A stretch of DNA of 64,000 bases from assembly GCA_958450865.1 (NCBI GenBank), contig CAUDNY010000002.1:186001-250000 (forward strand), given 5' to 3'. The notes beneath the pieces are model-generated. The model was not told the DNA's origin. It searched no databases and saw nothing but the letters and a program-made list of their open reading frames with translations. The DNA comes from an uncultured Collinsella sp. GTDB taxonomy: Bacteria > Actinomycetota > Coriobacteriia > Coriobacteriales > Coriobacteriaceae. Below, piece by piece: positions 1 to 8,159 of this stretch (positions are counted from its first letter, which is position 1; each line of letters opens with the position of its first letter). The position numbers and the translations under genes were made by a program.

Positions 1-949
1 CCTCGACGGTCGCGATAAGCTCGTCCAGGGAATCGAACACGCGAGACGGACGCAGCCAGCGCATAAACGCCAACGACACGGAAGCGCCATACAGGTCGCC
101 CGCATAGCCGATCAAGTTGGCCTCGAGATGCGCCGAGGCGGCATCATCGGCATAGGTCGGCGGCAGGCCAACGTTAACGGCAGCAGGCCATACGGTATCG
201 TCGACCAGCACCAGACCCTCATAGACGCCATCGGCAGGCACTTGGATGCCGTCGGGCACCTGGATGTTTGCCGTGGGAAAGCCCATGTCGGAGCCCTCGT
301 GACGGCCAGCCGCCACAACGCCGCGCAGCATATAGGGACGGCCGAGAAGCTCGGCAGCCAGCTCCACATGACCCTGAGCCAGCTCATGGCGGATGCGCGT
401 GGCGCAGATGGTCTGCCCGTTAACGCAGAGCAGGTCGTGACCGTAAACGTCAACCCCACGCTCAGTACCCCAGGCACGCATCTCGGCAACGCCCGAAGCG
501 CCGCCACGGCCGAGCCTAAAGTCGCTGCCTACACGAATGGAGCGAATGTCGACAACGCGCGACAACAGCGCCAGAAACCCGACATGGTCGAGTGCCGCCA
601 CGGCGGGCGTAAAGGGAACGGCCACCACCGCATCGACCCCGGTTTGAGCCAGAGCATGCAGGCGGTCGGCCGTCGTCATCAATTTTTGAGCGGGCGAAGG
701 ACTCACCACGACGTCCGGATCGGGATCGAAGGTGACCACGACCGCTTTGCTACCGTGATCATGCGCATCGCGAATAACCGCGTCGATCAGCTCTTGGTGC
801 CCACGATGCACGCCATCAAACACGCCAATGGCGATCGATGCGGCACCCAAGAACTCGCACCCATCAAATGCATCGGCAGAAACGATACGGGCCTCATCAA
901 ACTCACCCGCGAAAAAGATACGCGCGAGCTCGTGGGGCGCCAGCATCAT
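1..949 (-). CDS. ribF: Bifunctional riboflavin kinase/FAD synthetase (3' end outside window)
   Basis: Phosphorylates riboflavin to FMN and adenylates FMN to FAD in the cytoplasm. About 316 residues are visible and the frame is still open at base 1, so only the last few residues are missing. The N-terminal nucleotidyltransferase half has the IGVFDGVHRGHQELI motif near residue 41 (the FDGVHxGH signature). The C-terminal kinase half has GFPTANIQVPDG, the PTAN flavokinase motif. The start ATG at 949 overlaps the truB stop as ATGA, so translation is probably coupled. It is the last visible gene of the rimP-nusA-infB operon. The identification is firm. Confidence 0.93.
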   Translation of the reverse strand, partial: MMLAPHELARIFFAGEFDEARIVSADAFDGCEFLGAASIAIGVFDGVHRGHQELIDAVIRDAHDHGSKAVVVTFDPDPDVVVSPSPAQKLMTTADRLHALAQTGVDAVVAVPFTPAVAALDHVGFLALLSRVVDIRSIRVGSDFRLGRGGASGVAEMRAWGTERGVDVYGHDLLCVNGQTICATRIRHELAQGHVELAAELLGRPYMLRGVVAAGRHEGSDMGFPTANIQVPDGIQVPADGVYEGLVLVDDTVWPAAVNVGLPPTYADDAASAHLEANLIGYAGDLYGASVSLAFMRWLRPSRVFDSLDELIATVE

Positions 950-1878
950 CGAACACCGCCAATCGCCTGCGGAAAGACGTGCTCCATCACAAAGCGGCCG
1001 CCCTCGATACGAGCAAGCGCCTTGAGACCCCCATCGAGCACGAGCGCGAACGGTGCCTTCGCCGTATCGAAGTCCGCAAGCGCGCGTTCAACGGGAATGC
1101 GGCGACCACAAAGCAGGTCGTCTGCAAGATTACCCGGCAAATCGACACGCGTGGCACCAAGGGCGGCGATGGGATCCAGAGCGAAGCCGGCCGCGGACTC
1201 GGCAGAGAGCTCCTCAACCGCATGACAGGCACCAATGGAAACCACGCCGGAAGCCGTACGGCGCAGCGCGGAAATATGCGCAGCGCTATCGCAAGCGCGA
1301 CCCAGGTCACGAGCGAGCGCGCGAATGTAGGTGCCCTTGCTTACCGAAAACGCCACAGTCCACACACACGTATCACCTTCGCCGCCCACGGCGATGAGGT
1401 CGGCGGTATAGACCTCGACAGGGCGCGGAGGTAGGTCCACCGCATTGCCCTCGCGAGCAGACTTATAGGCGCGAATGCCATTGACCGAGATGGCCGAAAA
1501 CGCCGGCGGCACCTGCATCTGCGGACCAAGCATAGCGGCCAGCTGTTCACGGGCGTAAGCGGGATCGCGCAGCTCGGGCGCAACGGGCACCGTGCGGACG
1601 GCCTCGCCCTCCGCGTCATCGGTATTGGTCTCGACGCCAAACGAAATGTCGGCGACATAACTTTTGGTATCGAGGGTTAGCATACCCAGCAGACGGGTCG
1701 CCTGGCCCACGCCCACCACCATGACACCCGAGGCCATGGGGTCGAGTGTACCGGCATGGCCGACGCGTCGCTCATGGAGGGCGCGTCGGCACTGCGATAC
1801 CACATCGTGGGACGTACAGCCCACCGGCTTATCGACGGCGAGCAGCATATTCAATTGAGAAGGCGTACGACGAGCCAT
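946..1878 (-). CDS. truB: tRNA pseudouridine-55 synthase TruB
   Basis: Isomerises U55 in the T loop of tRNAs. The 310-residue length is normal for the family. The N-terminal motif GHAGTLDPMASGV carries the catalytic aspartate at about residue 46, and the preceding VDKPVGCTSHDVV segment is the family's usual opening. Its stop codon overlaps the ribF start, and the upstream DHH-phosphatase gene ends 15 bases before its start. The order rbfA-DHH-truB-ribF is common in Gram-positive bacteria and fits a ribosome/tRNA maturation operon. Confidence 0.95.
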   Translation of the reverse strand: MARRTPSQLNMLLAVDKPVGCTSHDVVSQCRRALHERRVGHAGTLDPMASGVMVVGVGQATRLLGMLTLDTKSYVADISFGVETNTDDAEGEAVRTVPVAPELRDPAYAREQLAAMLGPQMQVPPAFSAISVNGIRAYKSAREGNAVDLPPRPVEVYTADLIAVGGEGDTCVWTVAFSVSKGTYIRALARDLGRACDSAAHISALRRTASGVVSIGACHAVEELSAESAAGFALDPIAALGATRVDLPGNLADDLLCGRRIPVERALADFDTAKAPFALVLDGGLKALARIEGGRFVMEHVFPQAIGGVR

Positions 1879-1893
1879 GTACCATCCAAAATG

Positions 1894-2937
1894 TTAGAGC
1901 TCGACGGTCACCGAAGCGGGATCCTCCCCTACCAGCTCGGCCAGCATGGGGAGTGCCGCGGTGAGCGTCTCGAGAATCGTTCCGTTGTTAGAGAAACCAG
2001 CGGCCGCGGGATGCCCGCCACCGCCAAAAGCAGCAGCGATCTCGGAAACATTGAGGTCGCCCTTGGAGCGCAGGTTGCCGCGTACCTTGGTATCGCCCTC
2101 AATGCCCTTCAGGAACAGGCAGACCTCCACACCCATCACCGAACGCACCACATCGACCAAGCCGTCGCACTCGTCCGAAGTGACGCCGCAGGCCTCGAGG
2201 TCACTCTGGTACGCATAGCTATATGCCACGCGACCGTGCGCCACTGTCTTGATGCGGCCCATAACGATGGACTTGAGATGCAAGAACTCTACGCGCATGC
2301 TCTGGTAGACCTCGAGCGCAACGCGCGCCGGATCGGCACCGTGCGCGACCAGGCGCGAGGCGGCATGGAACGCAGCGGCATCGGCGTTTTGGTACTGAAA
2401 ACGACCGGTATCGGTCACCAGGCCGCACAGCAGGCAGGTCGCGACACCATTGCGAGCCACAATGCCGCAATTGTCCAAAAAGCGGTCGATGATCATGGCG
2501 CAGGCCGCGGCGTCGACGCACCTCAGGCTCAGCTCGGCAAATTCCTCGCGCGCCGGATGGTGATCGAAGCACACCACATGCGACGAGCGGCGGAGCACCT
2601 CGGCGGAGTTGTTCAGACGCTCGACGACGGGCACGTCCACCGAGATAAACAGGTCCGGATTGCCGGCATACGCAGATGCCGGCACCAGACGGTCGGCGCC
2701 CTCCATAAAGCGGTAAATGCGCGGAACCGGGTCATCGTCTGCCAGCAGCAGGGCAATGTCCTTGTTGGGAAAGAACTTCACAAGCGAGAGGCCCAGGCCC
2801 AGCACGGAGCCCAGGGCGTCGCCATCGGGAGACGTATGTCCCGAAATCGCAATGGAGGACGCACCCTCGATGAGCTCGAGGATGCGTCGCTGAATATCTG
2901 CAGACTCGCACGAGGCGAGGTCGGCGGAATTACTCAT
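1894..2937 (-). CDS. nrnA: DHH/DHHA1 phosphoesterase (NrnA-type oligoribonuclease/pAp phosphatase)
   Basis: A 347-residue DHH-superfamily enzyme. In NrnA homologues this protein degrades nano-RNA and removes the 3'-phosphate of pAp. Visible motifs are SPDGDALGS near residue 38 (metal-binding DxD), FDHHPAREEF in the middle (the DHH motif) and FGGGGHPAAAGF near the C-terminus (DHHA1 GGGH). Its first eight bases overlap the end of rbfA. The substrate is inferred from family and operon position: this gene commonly sits between rbfA and truB in Gram-positive bacteria. The symbol is assigned by family. Confidence 0.88.
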   Translation of the reverse strand: MSNSADLASCESADIQRRILELIEGASSIAISGHTSPDGDALGSVLGLGLSLVKFFPNKDIALLLADDDPVPRIYRFMEGADRLVPASAYAGNPDLFISVDVPVVERLNNSAEVLRRSSHVVCFDHHPAREEFAELSLRCVDAAACAMIIDRFLDNCGIVARNGVATCLLCGLVTDTGRFQYQNADAAAFHAASRLVAHGADPARVALEVYQSMRVEFLHLKSIVMGRIKTVAHGRVAYSYAYQSDLEACGVTSDECDGLVDVVRSVMGVEVCLFLKGIEGDTKVRGNLRSKGDLNVSEIAAAFGGGGHPAAAGFSNNGTILETLTAALPMLAELVGEDPASVTVEL

Positions 2938-3340
2938 CTAAAGCTGCCTCCTGGGCGGCATCCGCAATTGGATAGCCGTCCTCGTCCTTTTCGATCGCAA
3001 GTGTGGCGGGAACGTTTTCCAGCGCGCGCGTGATGCGCTCGGCCTCATCGGTCGAGCGATCGATGCGAAAATCGAGCTCGGGCGTGACACGCCAATCGAG
3101 CGAACGGGCCAGCAGGCTACGGATGCGGCCCTTGGCGCTGGCGAGCGCCTCCATGACCTCGTCGTAGCGGCTCGCGTCGCACGACACGTACACGCGCGCG
3201 AACGAACGGTCCACCGCGACCTCGACCGCGGTCAGGGTGACCAGGTCGAGACGCGGATCGGAAACCTCAAAGAGCAGGATATAACCGAGCTTCTCGCGAA
3301 GCTGCTCGCCTAGACGGCGGGTTGCCTGCGTTTGCTTCAT
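2930..3340 (-). CDS. rbfA: Ribosome-binding factor A
   Basis: A small (136-residue) KH-type factor that assists late 30S maturation near the 16S rRNA 5' end. Family features are the opening TRRLGEQLREKLGYIL, the segment DPRLDLVTLTAVEVAVD and the later RITPELDF-like stretch VTPELDFRID. It starts 11 bases after infB and overlaps the next gene by eight bases, so it is almost certainly co-transcribed and coupled. The C-terminal 20 residues are acidic and show nothing recognisable. Confidence 0.93.
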   Translation of the reverse strand: MKQTQATRRLGEQLREKLGYILLFEVSDPRLDLVTLTAVEVAVDRSFARVYVSCDASRYDEVMEALASAKGRIRSLLARSLDWRVTPELDFRIDRSTDEAERITRALENVPATLAIEKDEDGYPIADAAQEAALDE

Positions 3341-3351
3341 AGCGCTACCCC

Positions 3352-6066
3352 CTACTCGGTACGGGCAACCTGGTCGATGCGGTAGCCCTCAATGGTGTCG
3401 CCAGGCTTGATGTCCTGGAAGTTCTCCAGGCCAATACCGCCCTCGGAGCCGCTCTTGAGGCTCTTGGCCTCGTCCTTGTAGTGACGCATCGAGGCGATTT
3501 TACCGTTGAAGACCACGATGCCGTCGCGCACCAGGCGCACGGAATCGGTCGCGGCGATCTCGCCCTCTTCGACGCGGACACCGGCGGCGATACCGACCTT
3601 GGGCACCTTGAAGGTGTCCAGAACGGTTGCGGAACCCGTGGAGACCTCGACCTCGGTGGGCTTGAGCATGCCGATACGGGCTGCGTCGAGGTCCTCGAGG
3701 CACTTGTAGATGACGTCGTAGCAACGGATCTCGACGCCCTCACGCTCGGCAGCGGAGCGGGCCTTGCCGTCGGGACGGACGCCAAAGCCGATGATGATGG
3801 CGTTAGAGGCGTCGGCCAGAACGACGTCGGTCTCGTTGATGGCGCCAACGGCGGAGTGGATCGTGTTGATGCGCACCTCGGACTGGTCCATCTTGTCGAG
3901 GGAGTCCTGAAGGGCCTCAATGGAACCCTGGACGTCGGCCTTGATGATCAGGTTGAGCTCCTTGACCTCGGCGTCGGCGATGGTCTCGAAGAGGTTCTCG
4001 AGCGTCACGTGCTTCACGCGGCTCTGCTCCTCGATACGGGCCTTGAGCGAACGCTCATCGGCCAGGGCGCGTGCCTCGCGCTCGTCCTCGAACACGCGGA
4101 ACTCATCGCCGGCGTTGGGGACGGACTGCAGGCCCAGGATCTCGACGGCGTCGGAGGGACCGGCCTCGGTGACGGCGTTGCCCTTGGGGTCGAGCATGGC
4201 GCGGACGCGGCCGTAGGTAAGGCCGGCGACCAGCGTATCGCCCACGTGCAGGGTACCGCGGGTCACGAGCACGGTGGCAACCGAGCCGCGGCCCTTGTCG
4301 AGCTTAGCCTCAAGGACGTTGCCCGAAGCGAACGTATCGGGGTTGGCCTTGAGCTCGAGCACGTCGGCCTGGAGCAGGACGGTCTCGAGCAGGTCGTCGA
4401 TACCGATCTTCTGCTTGGCAGAGATGTTGACGAACATGTTCTGTCCGCCCCACTCCTCGGGGATGATGCCGTACTCGGTGAGCTCCTGGCGCACGCGGTC
4501 GGGGTTGGCACCCGGCTTATCGATCTTGTTGACGGCGACGACGATGGGAACACCGGCGGCCTTGGCGTGGTTGATCGACTCGATGGTCTGGGGCATGACG
4601 CCGTCGTCGGCAGCCACGATCAGAATGACGATGTCGGTCACCTTGGCGCCGCGGGCACGCATGGCCGTAAAGGTGGCGTGACCGGGGGTATCGATGAAGG
4701 TGATCTTACGGTCGTTGATCATAACCTGCGAAGCGCCGATGGCCTGAGTGATGCCGCCCGCCTCGCCGGCAGCGACGCCGGTGTGACGGATGGCGTCGAG
4801 GAGGCTCGTCTTGCCGTGGTCGACGTGGCCCATGACGGTGACGACCGGGGCGCGCGGCTTAAGGTCGGCGGGATCGTCGTAGAACGAGAAGGTGTTCTCC
4901 TCCTCGGGGGTGATGATCTTAATCTGACGGCCCAGGTCGTCGGCAACGAGCTCGACGAGGTCGTCGGACATGGACTGCGTCATGGTAAGCGGCGTGCCCA
5001 GCAGGAACAGGCGCTTGATGATGTCGTTGGCCGGAACGTCGAGCGCCTCGGCGAGCTCCTGGACGGTAACGCCCTGGGAGACCTTGATGGCGTCGAGGTC
5101 CTCGGGGTTCACGCCCTGGGCCAGCGCCTCCTCTATCTTGCGCTCCTCCTGAGCCTTGGCAGCCTCGCGCTCGCGCTTCTCCTTGCGCTTCTTGCGGCGA
5201 CCGGTAGACTCGCGAGAGGCCTCCTCGACGGCGGCACGAGCCTCCTCGAGCACCTTCTCGCGGCTGTACTCCTCGGCCTCGCGAGCCATGCGGCTGTAGT
5301 GGTCCTCTTCGTTGTTGTGACCGCCTTTGCGCTTCTTGCCCTTGCCCTGCTTGTCGGGGTTGGGGAAGTCCATGCCGGCAGCGACGTTGTTGCTGGCGTT
5401 GGTGCGATGGCTGTGCGGACGGCTCTCGGAGGCGTTGCGCTCGGAGTTGTTGTCGGAAGCGTTGCGATCGTTACGACGGCCACCGCGGCGGTCGTTGTTG
5501 CCGCCACGACGGTTACCGCGCTCTGCGGCGCGCTCGGCCTTGGCCTTGTCCTCGGCGTCCTTCTTCTCCTTGAGCACGGTCTCCTGTGCGGCGATCTGGT
5601 CGAGCAGCGAGCGGAAGCGCGAACCGGAGTCGGAAGCGGGAACGGCGCGGCGCTGGGCCTCGCGGGCAGCCTCCTCCTTCTCGCGGGCAAGGCGCTCCTG
5701 CTCGGCCTTCTTCTTGGCCTCGGCCTCGGCGCGGGCAGCCTCCTCGGCAGCCTGGGCTGCGGCAAACTGGCGGCGCTCCTCCTCGCGGGCCTTCTCGGCG
5801 GCGATGCGCTCGCGCTCGGCCTCGGCGGCGCGTGCGGCCTCCTCGGCGGCAGCTGCCTGCTCCTCGGCCTGCTTGGCGGCCTCGACTTCCTGAGCGCGGG
5901 CCTCGATCACCGAGGCGAGCTGCTTGCGGACCATAGCGACATAAGCGTCCTCCAAGGTGGAGGAAGCGGACTTAGCGGGAATCTTCATATCGGCGAGATG
6001 ACCCATCAGTTCCTTAGAGGTCATGCCGAACTCTTTGGCCAGGGTGGACACACGGACTTTTGCCAT
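3352..6066 (-). CDS. infB: Translation initiation factor IF-2
   Basis: A GTPase that places initiator tRNA on the 30S subunit. The protein has 904 residues. Residues 1 to about 330 form an Ala/Glu/Lys/Arg-rich charged linker after a short IF2-N domain (VRVSTLAKEFGMTSKELM). A G domain follows, with GHVDHGKTSLLD (G1), DTPGHATF (G3) and NKIDKPG (G4), then the beta-barrel and C-terminal domains. The long low-complexity N-terminus is typical of high-GC Actinobacteria. No ylxR or L7Ae-like gene lies between nusA and infB; only 91 non-coding bases separate them, unlike Bacillus. Confidence 0.96.
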   Translation of the reverse strand: MAKVRVSTLAKEFGMTSKELMGHLADMKIPAKSASSTLEDAYVAMVRKQLASVIEARAQEVEAAKQAEEQAAAAEEAARAAEAERERIAAEKAREEERRQFAAAQAAEEAARAEAEAKKKAEQERLAREKEEAAREAQRRAVPASDSGSRFRSLLDQIAAQETVLKEKKDAEDKAKAERAAERGNRRGGNNDRRGGRRNDRNASDNNSERNASESRPHSHRTNASNNVAAGMDFPNPDKQGKGKKRKGGHNNEEDHYSRMAREAEEYSREKVLEEARAAVEEASRESTGRRKKRKEKREREAAKAQEERKIEEALAQGVNPEDLDAIKVSQGVTVQELAEALDVPANDIIKRLFLLGTPLTMTQSMSDDLVELVADDLGRQIKIITPEEENTFSFYDDPADLKPRAPVVTVMGHVDHGKTSLLDAIRHTGVAAGEAGGITQAIGASQVMINDRKITFIDTPGHATFTAMRARGAKVTDIVILIVAADDGVMPQTIESINHAKAAGVPIVVAVNKIDKPGANPDRVRQELTEYGIIPEEWGGQNMFVNISAKQKIGIDDLLETVLLQADVLELKANPDTFASGNVLEAKLDKGRGSVATVLVTRGTLHVGDTLVAGLTYGRVRAMLDPKGNAVTEAGPSDAVEILGLQSVPNAGDEFRVFEDEREARALADERSLKARIEEQSRVKHVTLENLFETIADAEVKELNLIIKADVQGSIEALQDSLDKMDQSEVRINTIHSAVGAINETDVVLADASNAIIIGFGVRPDGKARSAAEREGVEIRCYDVIYKCLEDLDAARIGMLKPTEVEVSTGSATVLDTFKVPKVGIAAGVRVEEGEIAATDSVRLVRDGIVVFNGKIASMRHYKDEAKSLKSGSEGGIGLENFQDIKPGDTIEGYRIDQVARTE

Positions 6067-6157
6067 ATGACTTCACCTACCCTTTCTGGCACCTTGGGTG
6101 CCTAGAGACTGAACGAGCGTGGGAGACGCGCCGGGACCCGCCCGGCGCAACCGCGCG

Positions 6158-7405
6158 CTAGATCAGGTCCTCCGCATCATCGAAGGCGTCGGTGTCGTGG
6201 ACACCGCAGAAACGGGAGCCGGGACGAGCCTGGTTGCGGCACTGGATGCCGTCCTCGGACACATACTCGCAGCGGCGGACGCCCTCGTCCTCCTCGTCAC
6301 CGATCAGGTCGGCGGCGGGCTCCTCGTGAACGGGAACGTTCTTGAGGATGTCAGCGGCAAGGGTCTCGGACTTGATGTCGATGTGCCAGCCGGTCAGGCG
6401 CGCGGCGAGGCGGGCGTTCTGGCCCTCCTTGCCGATGGCGAGGGACAGCTGGTCGTCGGGCACGATGACGCCGGCGTAGGCCTTCTCCTCGTCGATGAGG
6501 ACGCGGGTGACCTTAGCGGGCGACAGGGCGTTGGCGACGTAGACGGCAGGATCGGCATCCCACAGGATGACGTCGACGCGCTCGCCGCGGAGCTCGCCCA
6601 CGACAGCGCGAACACGGCTGCCCTTGGGGCCGACGCAGGCGCCCACGGGATCCAGACGGTCGTCGAGCGAGTGGACGGCAACCTTGGAGCGCTGGCCGGG
6701 CTCGCGGGCGATCGACTTGATCTGGACGGTGCCCTCATAGATCTCGGGCACCTCCTGCTCAAACAGACGACGCATGAGCTCGGGGTGGGTACGAGAGATG
6801 ACAATCGGCGGACGGCTGTGCTCGCCACGAACCGGCTGAAGGTTGGAGTTGGGGTCGCGAACGTCGATGATCACGGCCTTGATGTGCTGGTTGTGCAGGT
6901 AGCGCTCGCCCATCGGACGCTCGTTGCGCTCGTTCTCGTAACGGCGCTGGTCGAAGTGCGGCAGCTCGGCCTCGACGCCCTCGCGAATCTTGACGATCGT
7001 GAAGTCGGGCGTGGACTGCAGCACGGTACCGCTGATGAGGTCACCGATGCGGCCGGAGAACTCCTCGTAGATCTGCTCGCGGGCGGAGTTGCGCACGATG
7101 GCGTTGATCTCGGCCTTGGCGTGCTGGGCGGCGATGCGGCTCGTGTTCTTGGGGGTGACGTCGATCTCCTCGAACTCGGTGAAGTTGCCTTCCTCGTCCA
7201 TGGAATCGTCAATCGGCTCCAGACGGTAGACGTAGATCTTGCCGGTGGTGCGGTCGATGGTCACCTTGGCGCCCCACTCAAGATGCAGGATCTCGGCATA
7301 GCTCTTGGCGAGCGACTGCTCCAGGCGGTCGATCAGGTAGAGCTGGTCGATGTGCTTCTCCTGGCAAAGCTCCATCAGGGCGGACATCATGTCGGATGCT
7401 GCCAT
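6158..7405 (-). CDS. nusA: Transcription termination/antitermination factor NusA with C-terminal Cys/His tail
   Basis: Binds RNA polymerase and modulates pausing, termination and antitermination. The protein has 415 residues: an N-terminal RNAP-binding domain, S1 domain (ISGTVLQSTPDFTIVKI), then KH1 and KH2 (DPVGACVGPKGSRVRAVV and LSLAIGKEGQNARLAARL). After the KH domains, an unusual tail of about 45 residues contains CEYVSEDGIQC followed by SRFCGVH. This Cys-Cys-Cys-His set resembles a small zinc site and is not part of standard NusA. The start lies one base after the rimP stop. The tail's zinc binding is inferred. Confidence 0.95.
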   Translation of the reverse strand: MAASDMMSALMELCQEKHIDQLYLIDRLEQSLAKSYAEILHLEWGAKVTIDRTTGKIYVYRLEPIDDSMDEEGNFTEFEEIDVTPKNTSRIAAQHAKAEINAIVRNSAREQIYEEFSGRIGDLISGTVLQSTPDFTIVKIREGVEAELPHFDQRRYENERNERPMGERYLHNQHIKAVIIDVRDPNSNLQPVRGEHSRPPIVISRTHPELMRRLFEQEVPEIYEGTVQIKSIAREPGQRSKVAVHSLDDRLDPVGACVGPKGSRVRAVVGELRGERVDVILWDADPAVYVANALSPAKVTRVLIDEEKAYAGVIVPDDQLSLAIGKEGQNARLAARLTGWHIDIKSETLAADILKNVPVHEEPAADLIGDEEDEGVRRCEYVSEDGIQCRNQARPGSRFCGVHDTDAFDDAEDLI

Positions 7406-7406
7406 C

Positions 7407-7901
7407 TTACTTTCCTTCCTTCGCGGGCTTGAAGTCGTAGGTGGGCTTCAACTTGCACTTTTTAACATCAGAAAAATCGAGGGTGACGGACTCGCCGTCC
7501 TCGAGCTCGAGGGTCACGTTCGCCTCGGTGGCGGCGGCAATCTTGCCGGCGTACTTGCGACGGCCCTCGGTGGCGGTGGAGGTGAGCTCACAGTTCTCGC
7601 CCACAAAGTGGGCAAAGTCGCACGGGCGGCGTAGCGGGCGCGCCATGCCAGGGCTCGACACCTCGAGCGTATAGCTCGAAGAGATGGGGTCGAGCTCCTC
7701 AATCACATTGCCGACCCACTTGGTGTTGGCCGTGACGTCGTTGAGCGACAGGCTCTGACCCTCGGCACCCTCGATACGCACGCGCACGCAGGGGGCCTTG
7801 GTGGCACCCACGAGCTCGACGTCGACGATGTCGATATCGTGCTGGGGAGCGACGGCCTCGAGCGCGTCGATGATCGCCTGCTCGGTCTTGGTCTTGACCA
7901 T
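7407..7901 (-). CDS. rimP: Ribosome maturation factor RimP
   Basis: Needed for 30S assembly. The chosen ATG at 7901 gives 164 residues and has a strong GGAGGTG ribosome-binding site seven bases upstream. A longer open frame to 8114 would translate through the leader terminator and promoter, so it is rejected. Family features are the opening IIDALEAVAPQHDIDIVDVE, then a VSSPGMARPLRRP-type motif and a C-terminal SH3-like half. It is the first gene of the operon, directly upstream of nusA as in most bacteria. Confidence 0.92.
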   Translation of the reverse strand: MVKTKTEQAIIDALEAVAPQHDIDIVDVELVGATKAPCVRVRIEGAEGQSLSLNDVTANTKWVGNVIEELDPISSSYTLEVSSPGMARPLRRPCDFAHFVGENCELTSTATEGRRKYAGKIAAATEANVTLELEDGESVTLDFSDVKKCKLKPTYDFKPAKEGK

Positions 7902-7921
7902 TGCGGCACCTCCATCCATAC

Positions 7922-7954
7922 AAAAAAGAAGCGGGGCCGAAACCCCACTTCTTT
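7922..7954 (-). terminator. Leader intrinsic terminator / attenuator before rimP-nusA
   Basis: On the minus strand a 9-bp stem (extendable to 12) with the core GAAGUGGGG / CCCCGCUUC and loop UUUCGG runs into six U. It lies between the promoter at 7980-8008 and the rimP ribosome-binding site, about 15-20 nt before the start codon. It therefore sits inside the operon's leader rather than behind leuS, which has its own terminator at 8096-8132. It probably sets basal expression; NusA feedback is inferred. Confidence 0.8.
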
Positions 7955-7979
7955 CAATTACAACTTCATTTGCAAGCAA

Positions 7980-8008
7980 ACTATACCAATAGCTGCGGAA
8001 ACGTGCAA
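7980..8008 (-). promoter_or_regulatory. Sigma-70-type promoter of the rimP-nusA-infB operon
   Basis: On the minus strand, TTGCAC and TATAGT are separated by exactly 17 bases. Transcription would start near 7973, about 20 nt before the leader hairpin and about 70 nt before the rimP start codon. Confidence 0.72.
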
Positions 8009-8095
8009 GCACAGTACGAATCTGCAGGTCAGCGTGCGCACAGCTTCTCCACAAGAATAGGACAATTGGCCGAAGGCACCTAGGCAGGTACATGC

Positions 8096-8132
8096 AAAAC
8101 GAGGGACGACCCAATCGGATCGCCCCTCGTTT
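8096..8132 (-). terminator. leuS terminator
   Basis: A 10-bp stem, CGAGGGGCGA against UCGUCCCUCG on the minus strand, is followed by UUUUGC. It starts about 28 bases after the leuS stop codon. Confidence 0.8.
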
Positions 8133-8159
8133 ATTGCATGTCAGCTATTCGCGCAGCGC

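Noticed and set aside
3481..6105. Long open frame (874 residues) on the plus strand
   Set aside because: It is antisense to infB. Its low-complexity Leu/Gly/Val-rich product is the expected mirror of the GC-rich IF2 linker, with no ribosome-binding site.
6067..6157. ylxR-type gene between nusA and infB
   Set aside because: Only 91 bases are available and no frame matches the family.
7902..8114. N-terminal extension of rimP
   Set aside because: It would translate through the leader terminator and promoter. The downstream ATG has a strong ribosome-binding site and gives normal length.
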